From positions 1 to 36,033 of the forward strand of contig JAHYYD010000001.1 of NCBI GenBank assembly GCA_019425105.1: 36,033 nt of DNA, in the 5' to 3' direction. The translations under genes were made by a program, and so were the position numbers. The notes beneath the pieces were generated by a model. The model was given only the letters and a program-made list of their open reading frames with translations, was not told where the DNA came from and searched no databases. The DNA is from Actinomycetota bacterium. GTDB taxonomy: Bacteria > Actinomycetota > Actinomycetes > Actinomycetales > Actinomycetaceae. Shown piece after piece: positions 18,961 to 27,134 of this stretch; position 1 is the first letter of the stretch, and every line of letters starts with the position of its first letter.

Positions 18961-20007
18961 ATGTCAACGCTTCTCGCCTCCCCGCGCCTCGCTTTCCTCA
19001 AGAAGGACAGCTACATGACGCGACTGATCATCGTCTTCCTCCTCCTGCTCATCTTCTTCGCCGCCGTGCGCCCCGGCCCCTTCTTCGCCGTGCGCACCTG
19101 GCAGTCTATGGCCGTCCAATTCCCCGAATTCGGCCTCATGAGCCTGGGCGTCATGTTCACCATGTTCACCGCCGGTATTGATCTGTCCGTCGTCGCCATC
19201 GCCAACGTCACCTCGATCTGTGCGGCCCTCACTCTGCGCTCGATGCTCGGCCCGGCCGTCACCCCCTCGGCGATGGGCATGGCCACCCTCATCGCCCTGG
19301 GTGTCGCACTGGTGGTCGGGGTCGTGTGCGGACTCATCAACGGCACGCTCGTCGCGGTCCTCAAGATCCCACCCATCCTCGCCACCCTCGGCACCCTCGA
19401 GCTCTTCGGCGGCGTCGCCCTCATCCTCACCCAAGGCAAACCCGTCTCCGGCGTCCCCGCAGCGTTCGGAGCCGTGTTCACGGGGAAGGTGGCCGGCCTC
19501 GTCCCCATCCCCCTCGTCGTGTTCCTGGTGTGCGCGGCTGTCGCCGGCGCCATCGTCGCCTTCACGGGCTTTGGGACCACGATCCTCATGCTCGGCACGA
19601 ACGACACCGCGGCGCGCTTCTCGGGCCTGAAAGTTAAGAGCCTGCTGATCCGCACCTACGTGCTCTCCGGCGTCATGGCGGCCATGGCCGGCATCGTCAT
19701 GCTCGCGAACTACAACTCCGCGAAAGCCGACTACGGAGCCTCCTACACGCTGCTCACCGTCCTCATCGTCGTCCTCGGCGGCGTCAACCCCAACGGCGGA
19801 TCCGGACGCCTCAGCGGCGTCCTCCTGTCCATCCTCATGCTCCAGGTCCTCTCCTCCGGCCTGAACATGTTCCCCGACATCTCCAACTTCTACAGGCCCC
19901 TCATCTGGGGTGGCGTGCTGTTGCTCGTCATCTGCATGAACGAGGGCCTCTTCTCCTTCTCCAAACTGCGCAGACTCAGGAAAGGACACGCGCATGCTGA
20001 CAGTTAA
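18961..20007 (+). CDS. Sugar ABC importer permease 2
   Basis: 348 aa, the same BPD_transp_2 family as its neighbour: FTMFTAGIDLSVVAIANV, GLINGTLVAVLKIPPILATLGTLELF, a coupling loop around MLGTNDTAARFSGLKV, and LIVVLGGVNPNGGSGRLSGVLL. It completes a heterodimeric channel. AGGAGG lies 6 nt before the ATG. Its 3' end overlaps the isomerase gene by 14 nt, so the isomerase is in the same operon. Confidence 0.9.
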   Translation: MSTLLASPRLAFLKKDSYMTRLIIVFLLLLIFFAAVRPGPFFAVRTWQSMAVQFPEFGLMSLGVMFTMFTAGIDLSVVAIANVTSICAALTLRSMLGPAVTPSAMGMATLIALGVALVVGVVCGLINGTLVAVLKIPPILATLGTLELFGGVALILTQGKPVSGVPAAFGAVFTGKVAGLVPIPLVVFLVCAAVAGAIVAFTGFGTTILMLGTNDTAARFSGLKVKSLLIRTYVLSGVMAAMAGIVMLANYNSAKADYGASYTLLTVLIVVLGGVNPNGGSGRLSGVLLSILMLQVLSSGLNMFPDISNFYRPLIWGGVLLLVICMNEGLFSFSKLRRLRKGHAHADS

Positions 20008-20557
20008 AGACAAGCACGTCGTCGTCGGCGCCGACTTCGCCGGTTACCCTCTCAAGGAAGCCGTCAAAGCCCACCTCGAGGAGCGCGGCTGGACCGTCAC
20101 CGACCTGACGCCCGACCCCGATACCGCGCCCATGTACCACCGCGTCGGATTCGCGCTCGGTGCCCAAATCGCCGAAGGCAAGTTCGAACGCGCCCTCGCC
20201 TTCTGCGGCACCGGCATGGGCATCCACATCGCCGCCTCCAAGTGCCCCCACGTACACGCCGCCGTGTGCGAATCCGTGCCCGCCGCGCGCCGCTGCGCCG
20301 CCGCCAACAACGCGAACATGCTCGCCATGGGCGCCTTCTACGTCGCCCCGCGCACCGCGATGGCCATGGCCGACGCGTTCCTCGAGTCCTCCCTCGGGTC
20401 TGGGTATGAGGACTGGGACGGCTTCTACGAGTACCACCGCATCGGGTACGACGAATGCGAAAACTTCGACTACGAGGCCTACAAGGCCAACGGATTCGAG
20501 GTCGTCAACCCGGGGTTCGCGGTGCTCGCCGAGCAGCCTAAGGGGCTGGCGTACTGA
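19994..20557 (+). CDS. RpiB/LacAB-family sugar-phosphate isomerase
   Basis: 187 aa. HVVVGADFAGYPLKEAVKAHL at the start and FCGTGMGIHIAASK, carrying the family's catalytic Cys, followed by ARRCAAANNANMLAMGA, match ribose-5-phosphate isomerase B and the galactose-6-phosphate isomerase subunits. The family interconverts aldose and ketose phosphates. The tail (EYHRIGYDECENFDYEAYKANGFEV) is longer than in standard RpiB. Its place in the operon suggests it acts on the imported sugar after phosphorylation, perhaps a pentose, a tetrose-derived sugar or a 6-deoxy sugar, but no kinase is encoded here. AAAGGA precedes the ATG within the permease gene. Confidence 0.85.
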   Translation: MLTVKDKHVVVGADFAGYPLKEAVKAHLEERGWTVTDLTPDPDTAPMYHRVGFALGAQIAEGKFERALAFCGTGMGIHIAASKCPHVHAAVCESVPAARRCAAANNANMLAMGAFYVAPRTAMAMADAFLESSLGSGYEDWDGFYEYHRIGYDECENFDYEAYKANGFEVVNPGFAVLAEQPKGLAY

Positions 20558-20576
20558 GGTTGTGATGCTGTAGAAA

Positions 20577-20608
20577 GGTGGGGGGCTCCCGTTTGGGAGC
20601 CCCCCACC
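20577..20608. terminator. Strong bidirectional hairpin terminator
   Basis: A 14-bp G/C stem (GGTGGGGGGCTCCC, loop GTTT, complementary arm) lies between the convergent isomerase gene and the nuclease-like gene. Confidence 0.75.
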
Positions 20609-20682
20609 CGTGTAAATCGGCTGTCACTTGTAGCCAAGGTGAGAACTCAGGCAATGCCGAGGCCGGAGGCTCGGCCATGTCC

Positions 20683-21681
20683 TTACTCGTGTGATTGTTT
20701 TTCGAGAGCGTCGAACCAGGCTGTGAAGAGACGCATAGCAGCATCTGCGAGGTCGTCGATCTCAGAGATTGGTTTGGGGTTTGCTCGGACGCCGAGGGAC
20801 CAGTTGATGTATCCCTGGGCGAGCCAGGGAGCATCTGCCAGGTACTTCATCGTAAGATCTTTACGGAGTTGCCCGAGAGGTCGTTGCGAGGTACCAGGCT
20901 TATTGGTTTTGAGATCGAACGTGCTGGGATCCCCCTCCAACACCGACTCATAGAGGAGCCGAGCGTTCGTTACCCACGATGGCGGGACGTTCGAATCCAA
21001 TGATGGATAGCACTCGTCAGTTTCCTCAACGTAGGTTCCAGCGTAGTACTCGAGGCGCACATCGCTGAAGACTGCTGGCATCTTCCGGCCGGTCACCTGA
21101 ATCTGTCCGCAAAGCCAATCGCCGTTAGGGAGCTCTGGGGATTCGATAGTAATTCCCGGCATCGCTGAATCCCCGCGATTGACTTCGAGGTACCACCCGT
21201 CAGGGATCGTCAGCTTCTTCAGCGTCTTGCGCAGCACCCGCTCCACCTGGACTTTCGATGCGGGGAGGGACTCGACGTCTGATAGTAGAACGCGAGCGTC
21301 GGGGAACTCGGGGAGTATTTCTGCCCAGGTGAGAACGCGCGCGACCTGATCCTGGTGTTCCGCAGCATCATCGGCGTCAAGGAGAAGGAGCATCAAGTAA
21401 TCGGCGACTTTCGATTCTCGCTCTAGTTGATCCTCGCTGATGGCGTGGTCGATCTTGGCTTCAATGGCAATGGTCGAGTGTTCGAACTCCAGAAGAATGT
21501 CTACGCGCTGATCTTTTTCGCACCCGACATCGGTCAGTTCGCCAAGCTCCACGCCCAACAGAGACGAGAAGTAGCGCTCAGTCGCTTGCGGATCGTGGCG
21601 GAATTCTGCAGCCAACGCTCGCGTGAGTTGGGGCTCCGATGTGTAGAGCGCGCTGAACTCGTGATGTGGTGTCGCTTCCAT
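20683..21681 (-). CDS. PD-(D/E)XK nuclease-like protein
   Basis: 332 aa from ATG 21681 (MEATPHHEF). RVDILLEF followed by IAIEAKIDH is the D-x(n)-E-x-K core of the PD-(D/E)XK nuclease superfamily (about residues 60-80). The rest resembles host-encoded PD-(D/E)XK proteins of unknown target (LTRALAAEF, GWYLEVNRGD, WVTNARLLYES). An in-frame ATG at 21774 would add 31 residues. TAGAGT at 21782-21777 is a candidate -10 only 2 nt before that ATG, which argues against the longer form. It sits alone between two sugar-import clusters. A defence or repair role is inferred. Confidence 0.7.
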   Translation of the reverse strand: MEATPHHEFSALYTSEPQLTRALAAEFRHDPQATERYFSSLLGVELGELTDVGCEKDQRVDILLEFEHSTIAIEAKIDHAISEDQLERESKVADYLMLLLLDADDAAEHQDQVARVLTWAEILPEFPDARVLLSDVESLPASKVQVERVLRKTLKKLTIPDGWYLEVNRGDSAMPGITIESPELPNGDWLCGQIQVTGRKMPAVFSDVRLEYYAGTYVEETDECYPSLDSNVPPSWVTNARLLYESVLEGDPSTFDLKTNKPGTSQRPLGQLRKDLTMKYLADAPWLAQGYINWSLGVRANPKPISEIDDLADAAMRLFTAWFDALEKQSHE

Positions 21682-21877
21682 ATGTTGAGGACTCTCTCGT
21701 GGTGGGCGGGGAGCGAGATCCCTGATGGCGGCTATCCGGCCGTAGCTCTCACCCCTTTGTGGCTTGACAGTCATTCACTCTACAGGCTTTTGAGGAAATA
21801 AGTGGCTTGACAGATTGGTATGCTGTGTTGAGACCGATGAGGGTCCCTCAGTGGCAAGTGTGCCCACAAGGCGGAAA

Positions 21878-21890
21878 CCCCGGCCTCGTC
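21878..21890 (+). repeat. 13-mer CCCCGGCCTCGTC, copy 4
   Basis: Exact copy in the non-coding stretch 21775-22132, which otherwise holds only the 105-bp repeat that follows it. Confidence 0.6.
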
Positions 21891-21920
21891 GATTGGGAGA
21901 AACCGGTCCTTCCCGAAAAT

Positions 21921-22025
21921 TCGCATGCAATTCCCTTGGGCCAGTTTTGCATGCGCCTCAAAAACGTTGGAATTGCAACGGTTGGATTTCAAAGTTTGAA
22001 TAACGCGGAGGGGAATTGCATGCGA
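21921..22025. repeat. 105-bp palindromic intergenic repeat, diverged copy
   Basis: It starts TCGCATGCAATTC and ends GAATTGCATGCGA (13-bp terminal inverted repeat). It contains the inner palindromes CGTTGGAATTGCAACG and TTCAAAGTTTGAA. It is the same length as the copy at 35737-35841, with a diverged left half. Confidence 0.75.
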
Positions 22026-22132
22026 CATTTGTGGGGAACCATGCGGGAGTGCCAGGCCCTCGCCTGGTGCCCCCAAGGATTGCCGGGCGCGCCACACCCA
22101 CACTGGGGCCCCGACACCCCCGCCAGGAATCC

Positions 22133-23242
22133 CTACTCCCGCGGCTTCGCCGTGGATTCGCGGATCGTGAGGACGGGGCTGAAGGTCTGGTGCTGCGTGG
22201 GCGCGTCGGCGCCCGATAGCAGCAGTTCGGCGGCTGCCGCGCCGAGTTCATCCATGGGCTGGCGGATCGTCGTCAGCGGCACGGGCATCTGCGCGGCCAG
22301 GGGAATGTCGTCGAAGCCGATGACGGACACGTCGTCGGGAATGGAAATTCCCGCGACGCGCAGCGCCGACATGACGCCCACGGCCAGCAGATCGTTCGCG
22401 CAGAAGACCGCGGTCGGATCCGACCCGTCGGAGGCGGTGCGGGCCTCGGCGAGGGCGTCTTCAGTGGCCGCATACCCGGCCTGGGCGGTGTACGCCTCCG
22501 CATTGCACACGGTCAACTGGACGCTGTCCGACCCCGTCAGGCGCTGCCAGTGCTCGACCGCGTCCCGCACGCCCGCGAGGCGCTGTACGGATTGGCGCAT
22601 GTCGGCCGGGCCATTGAGGAAACAGATGCGCTCATGTCCGAGTGCCAGAAGGTGTTCGATCGCCAGCGCGGCACCCGCACGGTCGTCGATGGACACGGAC
22701 GGCAGGCCCTCGGGCGCCTCAGCCGCGTCGAAGAGGACGACCGGAGTCCCCTCCTCAACCAAACGCGTGGCGGCCTCGTGCGAGGAATCAGCCGGCGTGA
22801 GCAGGACGCCGCGTACCGCCTGGCGTCCCAGCGCCTCGAGCAGGTCGCGCTCCTCGCGCACGGACGCGTGCGTGGACGACAGCGTCATGATGTAGCCCTC
22901 GCGCGACAGCACGCGCTCCATGGCAGCGGCAGCCTCCATGAAGAACGGGTTCGTCAGGTCGAAGACCGCTACACCCACGAGCGGCGAGGTTCCCCGTCGT
23001 AGGGCTTGCGCGGTCGGGTTGGGCTTGTACCCAAGCTGCGCGATCGCTGCCTCGACGCGCTCGCGCACGTCGGGTCGCACGCGCTCGCGCCGGTTAATGA
23101 CGTTAGACACGGAGCCGACGCTCACGCCCGCAAGAGCGGCAACGTCTTTGACGCCGGGGGCTTTGCGGGGCGTTGAAGGAGACGAGGCAGGGGTTGCGTC
23201 CTGTGGACTCGTGCCCTCTGGGGCGCGGCGGGGCGGCGTCAT
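22133..23242 (-). CDS. LacI-family repressor, predicted L-rhamnose regulator
   Basis: 369 aa. The N-terminal helix-turn-helix and hinge (VKDVAALAGVSVGSVSNVINRRERVRPDVRERVEAAIAQL read across ~32-75) are typical of LacI/GalR. A periplasmic-binding-like sensor follows (VGVAVFDLTNPFFMEAAAAMER, AVFCANDLLAVGVMSALRVAG, VIGFDDIPLA). It stands divergent to the rhamnose import operon. Palindromes TGAAWCGWTTCA at three promoters around it make it the likely local repressor, released by rhamnose or a derivative. ATG 23242 is preferred; ATG 23290 would place a related site (TGAAACGTTCA, 23269-23279) inside the gene. Confidence 0.85.
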   Translation of the reverse strand: MTPPRRAPEGTSPQDATPASSPSTPRKAPGVKDVAALAGVSVGSVSNVINRRERVRPDVRERVEAAIAQLGYKPNPTAQALRRGTSPLVGVAVFDLTNPFFMEAAAAMERVLSREGYIMTLSSTHASVREERDLLEALGRQAVRGVLLTPADSSHEAATRLVEEGTPVVLFDAAEAPEGLPSVSIDDRAGAALAIEHLLALGHERICFLNGPADMRQSVQRLAGVRDAVEHWQRLTGSDSVQLTVCNAEAYTAQAGYAATEDALAEARTASDGSDPTAVFCANDLLAVGVMSALRVAGISIPDDVSVIGFDDIPLAAQMPVPLTTIRQPMDELGAAAAELLLSGADAPTQHQTFSPVLTIRESTAKPRE

Positions 23243-23268
23243 GCTAGCTCTTTCGGAGACTCGACTGA

Positions 23269-23279
23269 TGAAACGTTCA
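23269..23279. promoter_or_regulatory. Operator-like site before the LacI gene
   Basis: TGAAACGTTCA is one base shorter than the 12-bp operators of this cluster. It lies 27 bp upstream of the repressor start, about 118 bp centre to centre from the operator at 23387. Autoregulation or looping is possible. Confidence 0.5.
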
Positions 23280-23346
23280 TATTGTGGCATCTCCGAGTAG
23301 GTTTCCGCTTCAATTTTCCTGGCAAGTTCAAGGCTTCCCTATAGAG

Positions 23347-23375
23347 TTGACATGCATATTGTCGTGTGGCACACT
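23347..23375 (+). promoter_or_regulatory. Promoter of the rhamnose import operon
   Basis: TTGACA (23347-23352), a 17-bp spacer and CACACT (23370-23375). The -10 is weak but the -35 is perfect. The operator at 23387-23398 falls just after the predicted start site. Confidence 0.5.
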
Positions 23376-23386
23376 TTCTATCTATC

Positions 23387-23398
23387 TGAATCGTTTCA
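23387..23398. promoter_or_regulatory. LacI-type operator TGAATCGTTTCA
   Basis: 12-bp near-palindrome identical in sequence or by complement to sites at 28302 and 33027. It lies 23 bp before the ATPase start, in position to block early transcription. Confidence 0.75.
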
Positions 23399-23421
23399 TT
23401 CCTCGACGAAGAGGTGACCAC

Positions 23422-24936
23422 ATGACACGAGAAGCTGAAAGGCCAGTTGTCTCGCTCCAGCATGCCGTGAAGAAGTTCGGCTCCTTCACCGCGATGTCTG
23501 ATGGGTGCATCGAGCTGTATCCGCACCGCATTCACGCCCTTGCCGGCGAAAACGGTGCGGGTAAGTCGACGCTCGTCAAGGTTCTCGCCGGTATTCACCA
23601 GCCAAACTCCGGAGAGTTCCTGGTCGACGGCCAGCCGGTGCGCTTCAAGACCCCCGCGGAATCCAAGGCCGCCGGAATCTCGGTGATCTACCAGGAGCCC
23701 ACGCTGTTCCCCGACCTGACGGTCGCCGAGAACATCTACGTGGGCCGACAGCCCAGGGGACGCCTCGGCCTCATCGATCACGCGGCCATGAAGCGCGACG
23801 CGCAGGAGCTCTTTGACCGCCTCGAAGTGCCGATCGACCCCTCCCAGCTGGCCGACGGCCTATCGATTGCGGACCAGCAGATCATCGAAATCGCGAAGGC
23901 GATCTCGCTGGACGCGAAGGTCCTCATCATGGATGAGCCGACGGCCGCTCTGTCGGGGCACGAGGTCGACCGTCTCTTCTCCGTCGCGCGTTCGCTGCGC
24001 GACAAGGGTGCTTCCCTCATGTTCATCTCGCACAGGATGGAGGAAATCTTTGATCTGTGCGACGACGTGACGATCATGCGCGACGGTGCCTACGTGTCGA
24101 CGCGCGACCTGGAGGGGACCACGAAGGCCCAGCTCGTGCGAGACATGGTCGGCCGCGACGTTGATCAGCTCTTCCCCAAGCTGGATGCGCAGATCGGCGA
24201 TCCGGTCCTGAGAGTCGAAGGACTCACCCGCTACGGCGCCTTCGAAGACGTGAGCTTCGAGGTCCGCAGCGGCGAAATCCTCGGGCTTGCGGGCCTCGTC
24301 GGCGCTGGCCGCTCCGAGGTCGTGCGCACGATCATGGGCATCGACAAAGCGGACGGCGGCACAGTGACCGCCTTCGGCAAGCCCCTGAAGCTCGGCGACA
24401 CGGTGGGCGCGATCCGAGCCGGCCTCGCCTTCGTCCCCGAAGACAGGCGCAAGCAAGGCCTCGTCATGGACCTGTCCGTCGCCCGCAACACGGCCCTCAC
24501 GCTGCGCAGCAAACTCGCCCGCTGCGGACTCATCAACTCCCGCACAGAGCGAGCGGTCGCGCAGGAATGGTCCACCAACCTCGAAGTGAAGACGGCCAGC
24601 CAGGACACCCCCGTATCCGCGCTGTCGGGTGGCAACCAGCAGAAGGTCGTCCTGGCGAAATGGCTCGCCACCGATCCTAAGATCCTCATCGTCGACGAGC
24701 CGACACGCGGCATCGACGTCGGAACCAAGTCTGAGGTGCACCGACTGATCTCCACCCTCGCCACCAGGGGAGTCGCCGTCATCATGATCTCCTCGGAACT
24801 GCCCGAGGTGCTCGGCATGGCAGACCGCGTCCTCGTCATGTGCGAAGGCCGCATCACCGGCGAATTCACCAGAGAAGAAGCCACCGCTGACGCCATTATG
24901 ACGGCGGCAACCGACCACGAAAAGGCCGCATCATGA
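23422..24936 (+). CDS. rhaT: Rhamnose-type ABC importer ATPase (double domain)
   Basis: 504 aa. Domain 1 has Walker A GENGAGKST, signature LSIADQQ and Walker B LIMDEPTAALS. Domain 2 has GLVGAGRSE (Arg in Walker A, usual for this family), LSGGNQQKVVLAKWL and a standard LIVDEPTRGIDVG, unlike the paralogue at 16424. ATG 23422 is chosen because GAGGTG lies just upstream and the extension to 23284 would span the operator and promoter. The stop overlaps the permease start (ATGA). The name follows the Rhizobium rhaSTPQ nomenclature, based on the adjacent rhamnose catabolic genes and shared operators. Confidence 0.85.
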   Translation: MTREAERPVVSLQHAVKKFGSFTAMSDGCIELYPHRIHALAGENGAGKSTLVKVLAGIHQPNSGEFLVDGQPVRFKTPAESKAAGISVIYQEPTLFPDLTVAENIYVGRQPRGRLGLIDHAAMKRDAQELFDRLEVPIDPSQLADGLSIADQQIIEIAKAISLDAKVLIMDEPTAALSGHEVDRLFSVARSLRDKGASLMFISHRMEEIFDLCDDVTIMRDGAYVSTRDLEGTTKAQLVRDMVGRDVDQLFPKLDAQIGDPVLRVEGLTRYGAFEDVSFEVRSGEILGLAGLVGAGRSEVVRTIMGIDKADGGTVTAFGKPLKLGDTVGAIRAGLAFVPEDRRKQGLVMDLSVARNTALTLRSKLARCGLINSRTERAVAQEWSTNLEVKTASQDTPVSALSGGNQQKVVLAKWLATDPKILIVDEPTRGIDVGTKSEVHRLISTLATRGVAVIMISSELPEVLGMADRVLVMCEGRITGEFTREEATADAIMTAATDHEKAAS

Positions 24937-26015
24937 CAACGACACTGACACCTCCCTCCAGCATCCACGGCTCCGCGCCGGTGAGCCGGGAGCCGGCCAG
25001 CTCCTCGTCAGTGACCAAGGCACACCCGGCATCGAAGCTGCGCTCTCTGCTGTCGATGCGCGAGCTCCCGGTGATCGCGGCCCTCATTGCCCTGGTCCTG
25101 TTGACGTGGGTGATGAACCCGCGCTTCCTCTCCGCCCAGGGAGTGCGCGACCTCTTCCTCAATGCGACGATCGCCATGCTGATGGCCGCCGGACAGTCCC
25201 TCATCATCCAATCCGAAGGCGTCGACCTCTCCGTCGGTTCCATCCTCGGGTGCACGGCCTTCGCGACGGGCTTCCTGTTCGCGGCTAACCCCGGACTGCC
25301 CATCGTCGTCGTCTTCATCGCGGGCATCGTTCTGGGGGCGCTGCTCGGAGCACTCAATGGACTGCTCGTCACGCAGGCGAAAGTCCCCGCAATGGTCATT
25401 ACCCTGGGCACTCTTTACGTCTTCCGAGGAGGACTGAACTGGTGGGCAGGATCCACCCAGTACTTCGCCGGTGACCGCCCCCAAGCCTTCGGTGACCTGG
25501 GTGTCGCGACGATCGGTGGCTTCCCGCTGCTCACCCTCCTGGCGGTCATCGTTATCGTGATCGTCTCGCTCTACCAGCGCTACGCTCGATCCGGACGTGA
25601 CCTCTACGCCATCGGCTCCGACCGTACAGCCGCAGCCGTCTACGGTATCCCCGTCGCCAAGCGCGTCTTTGCGGCTTTCGTCGCCAATGGAGCGCTCGTT
25701 GGACTCGGCGGCGTCCTCTACGCCTCCCGCTTCAACTCCGTCGGCGCAACGACAGGCGCAGGCATGGAACTCGACATCGTCGCCGCGTGCGTCGTCGGTG
25801 GCGTTGCAATGACTGGCGGCGTTGGAACCGCCTACGGAGCCGCCATCGGCGCGCTCCTCCTGACCACCATGACGTCCGCGCTTACAGCCGTCGGCGTCGA
25901 CAAATTCTGGCAAAAGGCCGTCGTTGGTGCGCTCATCCTCATCGCGATCGTCGTCGACCGAGTCAGCTCAATGCGCCGCCACGAGGCGATGCGCAAGAAG
26001 GGAGGGGACCGCTGA
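24933..26015 (+). CDS. rhaP: Rhamnose-type ABC importer permease 1
   Basis: 360 aa, BPD_transp_2 family. A ~45-residue cytoplasmic Ser/Pro-rich N-terminus precedes eight or more membrane segments. Motifs are AAGQSLIIQSEGVDLSVGSILG, LGALNGLLVTQAKVPAMVITLGTLYVFRG, the ATPase-coupling loop RSGRDLYAIGSDRTAAAVYGI, and VVGGVAMTGGVGTAYGAAIG. It is translationally coupled at both ends: ATGA overlap with the ATPase gene and TGATG overlap with the second permease. Confidence 0.85.
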   Translation: MTTTLTPPSSIHGSAPVSREPASSSSVTKAHPASKLRSLLSMRELPVIAALIALVLLTWVMNPRFLSAQGVRDLFLNATIAMLMAAGQSLIIQSEGVDLSVGSILGCTAFATGFLFAANPGLPIVVVFIAGIVLGALLGALNGLLVTQAKVPAMVITLGTLYVFRGGLNWWAGSTQYFAGDRPQAFGDLGVATIGGFPLLTLLAVIVIVIVSLYQRYARSGRDLYAIGSDRTAAAVYGIPVAKRVFAAFVANGALVGLGGVLYASRFNSVGATTGAGMELDIVAACVVGGVAMTGGVGTAYGAAIGALLLTTMTSALTAVGVDKFWQKAVVGALILIAIVVDRVSSMRRHEAMRKKGGDR

Positions 26016-27067
26016 TGACCAGCCCCACTCAGGCCTCGTCACGTAACCTCATGGCCTCGATTCGCCGCGTGTTCTCCTCGCGAGACTCGCACATGACCCT
26101 CATCCTCATCCTCGCCGTCGTCGTCGCGACCGTTCTCATCCCGAGGTTCAGCCAGCCTCGCACACTCACGTTCCTCACCCTGGACGTGACGGCGACACTC
26201 CTCATGGCCCTGCCCATGACCCTCGTCATGATCAACGCCGACATCGACCTGTCCGTCGCCTCCACCGCCGGCCTCGTCAGCGCGTCCTTCGGAGTCCTCG
26301 TCCAAGCCGGCGTCGGATTCTGGGCCAGCATGGCGATCTGCCTCCTCATCGGACTGGCGTGTGGCCTCGTCAACGCCATCATGACCGCCTACGTGGGGCT
26401 GCCGGCGCTCGCGGTCACGATCGGCACGCTCGCGCTGTACCGAGGCCTCGCCCTGGTCGTCATCGGCGACCAGTCCATCTCCGACTTCCCGAAGTGGGCG
26501 ACCTCCGCGGTCACCGGCTCCTTCGGATCCACGGGCATTGCGTACATGGCGATCCCCGTCGCCCTGTTCGTCGTCCTCTTCTGGCTCCTGCTGCACAAGA
26601 CCCCATACGGCCGAGGCCTCTTCGCGCTGGGCTACTCCAAGCAGGCAGCCGAATTCGTCGGTATCGACACGAAGCGTTCCCGCGTCATCGCCCTGACGCT
26701 GTCGGGCCTCATGGCGGCGCTGGCCGGCATCTACTGGACGCTGCGCTACTCCGCGGCGAAGGCCGACAACGTCGAGGGCCTGGAGCTGGTCGTCATCGCC
26801 GCCGTCGTCTTCGGTGGGGTCAGCGTCTTCGGTGGACGAGGCTCGATCTGGGGAAGCGTCTGCGGCGTCCTCACGATCGGCGTCCTCAACTACGCGCTGC
26901 GCCTCAACCGAATCCCCGAAGTCATCCTGGTTCTGGTCACGGGCCTGCTCCTGATCGGTTCCGTCGTCGCGCCGTCGCTGGTGGATGCCATCCGCCAACG
27001 TCTGGCTCATCGAGCTGACGCGCGTACCCCTCGCGCCAGCGTCGCACCGGGCGCGGCGAGCGCCTAA
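26015..27067 (+). CDS. rhaQ: Rhamnose-type ABC importer permease 2
   Basis: 350 aa, same family as rhaP: LPMTLVMINADIDLSVASTAGL, GLVNAIMTAYVGLPALAVTIGTLALYRG, coupling loop YGRGLFALGYSKQAAEFVGI, and AAVVFGGVSVFGGRGSIWGS. The start at 26015 shares one base with the previous stop and follows GGGAGGGG. The frame opens earlier, at 25787, but that part overlaps rhaP in another frame. Together with rhaP it forms the channel. Confidence 0.85.
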   Translation: MTSPTQASSRNLMASIRRVFSSRDSHMTLILILAVVVATVLIPRFSQPRTLTFLTLDVTATLLMALPMTLVMINADIDLSVASTAGLVSASFGVLVQAGVGFWASMAICLLIGLACGLVNAIMTAYVGLPALAVTIGTLALYRGLALVVIGDQSISDFPKWATSAVTGSFGSTGIAYMAIPVALFVVLFWLLLHKTPYGRGLFALGYSKQAAEFVGIDTKRSRVIALTLSGLMAALAGIYWTLRYSAAKADNVEGLELVVIAAVVFGGVSVFGGRGSIWGSVCGVLTIGVLNYALRLNRIPEVILVLVTGLLLIGSVVAPSLVDAIRQRLAHRADARTPRASVAPGAASA

Positions 27068-27134
27068 CAATCCCACAACGAGGGGCATCATGCCCCCGCA
27101 ACAGGGCGCGTGCGCCCGAAAGGAAAAGACAACG

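Noticed and set aside
15166..20013. Long open frames on the minus strand opposite the sugar importer genes
   Set aside because: They are acidic or Gly/Asp/Val-rich mirror frames caused by high GC in codon position 3; the plus strand encodes recognisable ABC importer proteins.
21807..21824. TTGACA near 21807 as a plus-strand promoter
   Set aside because: No acceptable -10 box at 16-18 bp and no plus-strand gene follows.
21807..22895. 362-aa plus-strand open frame over the palindromic repeat and the LacI gene
   Set aside because: It is Ser/Ala/Arg-rich, has no domain features, and lies antisense to a clear LacI-family repressor.
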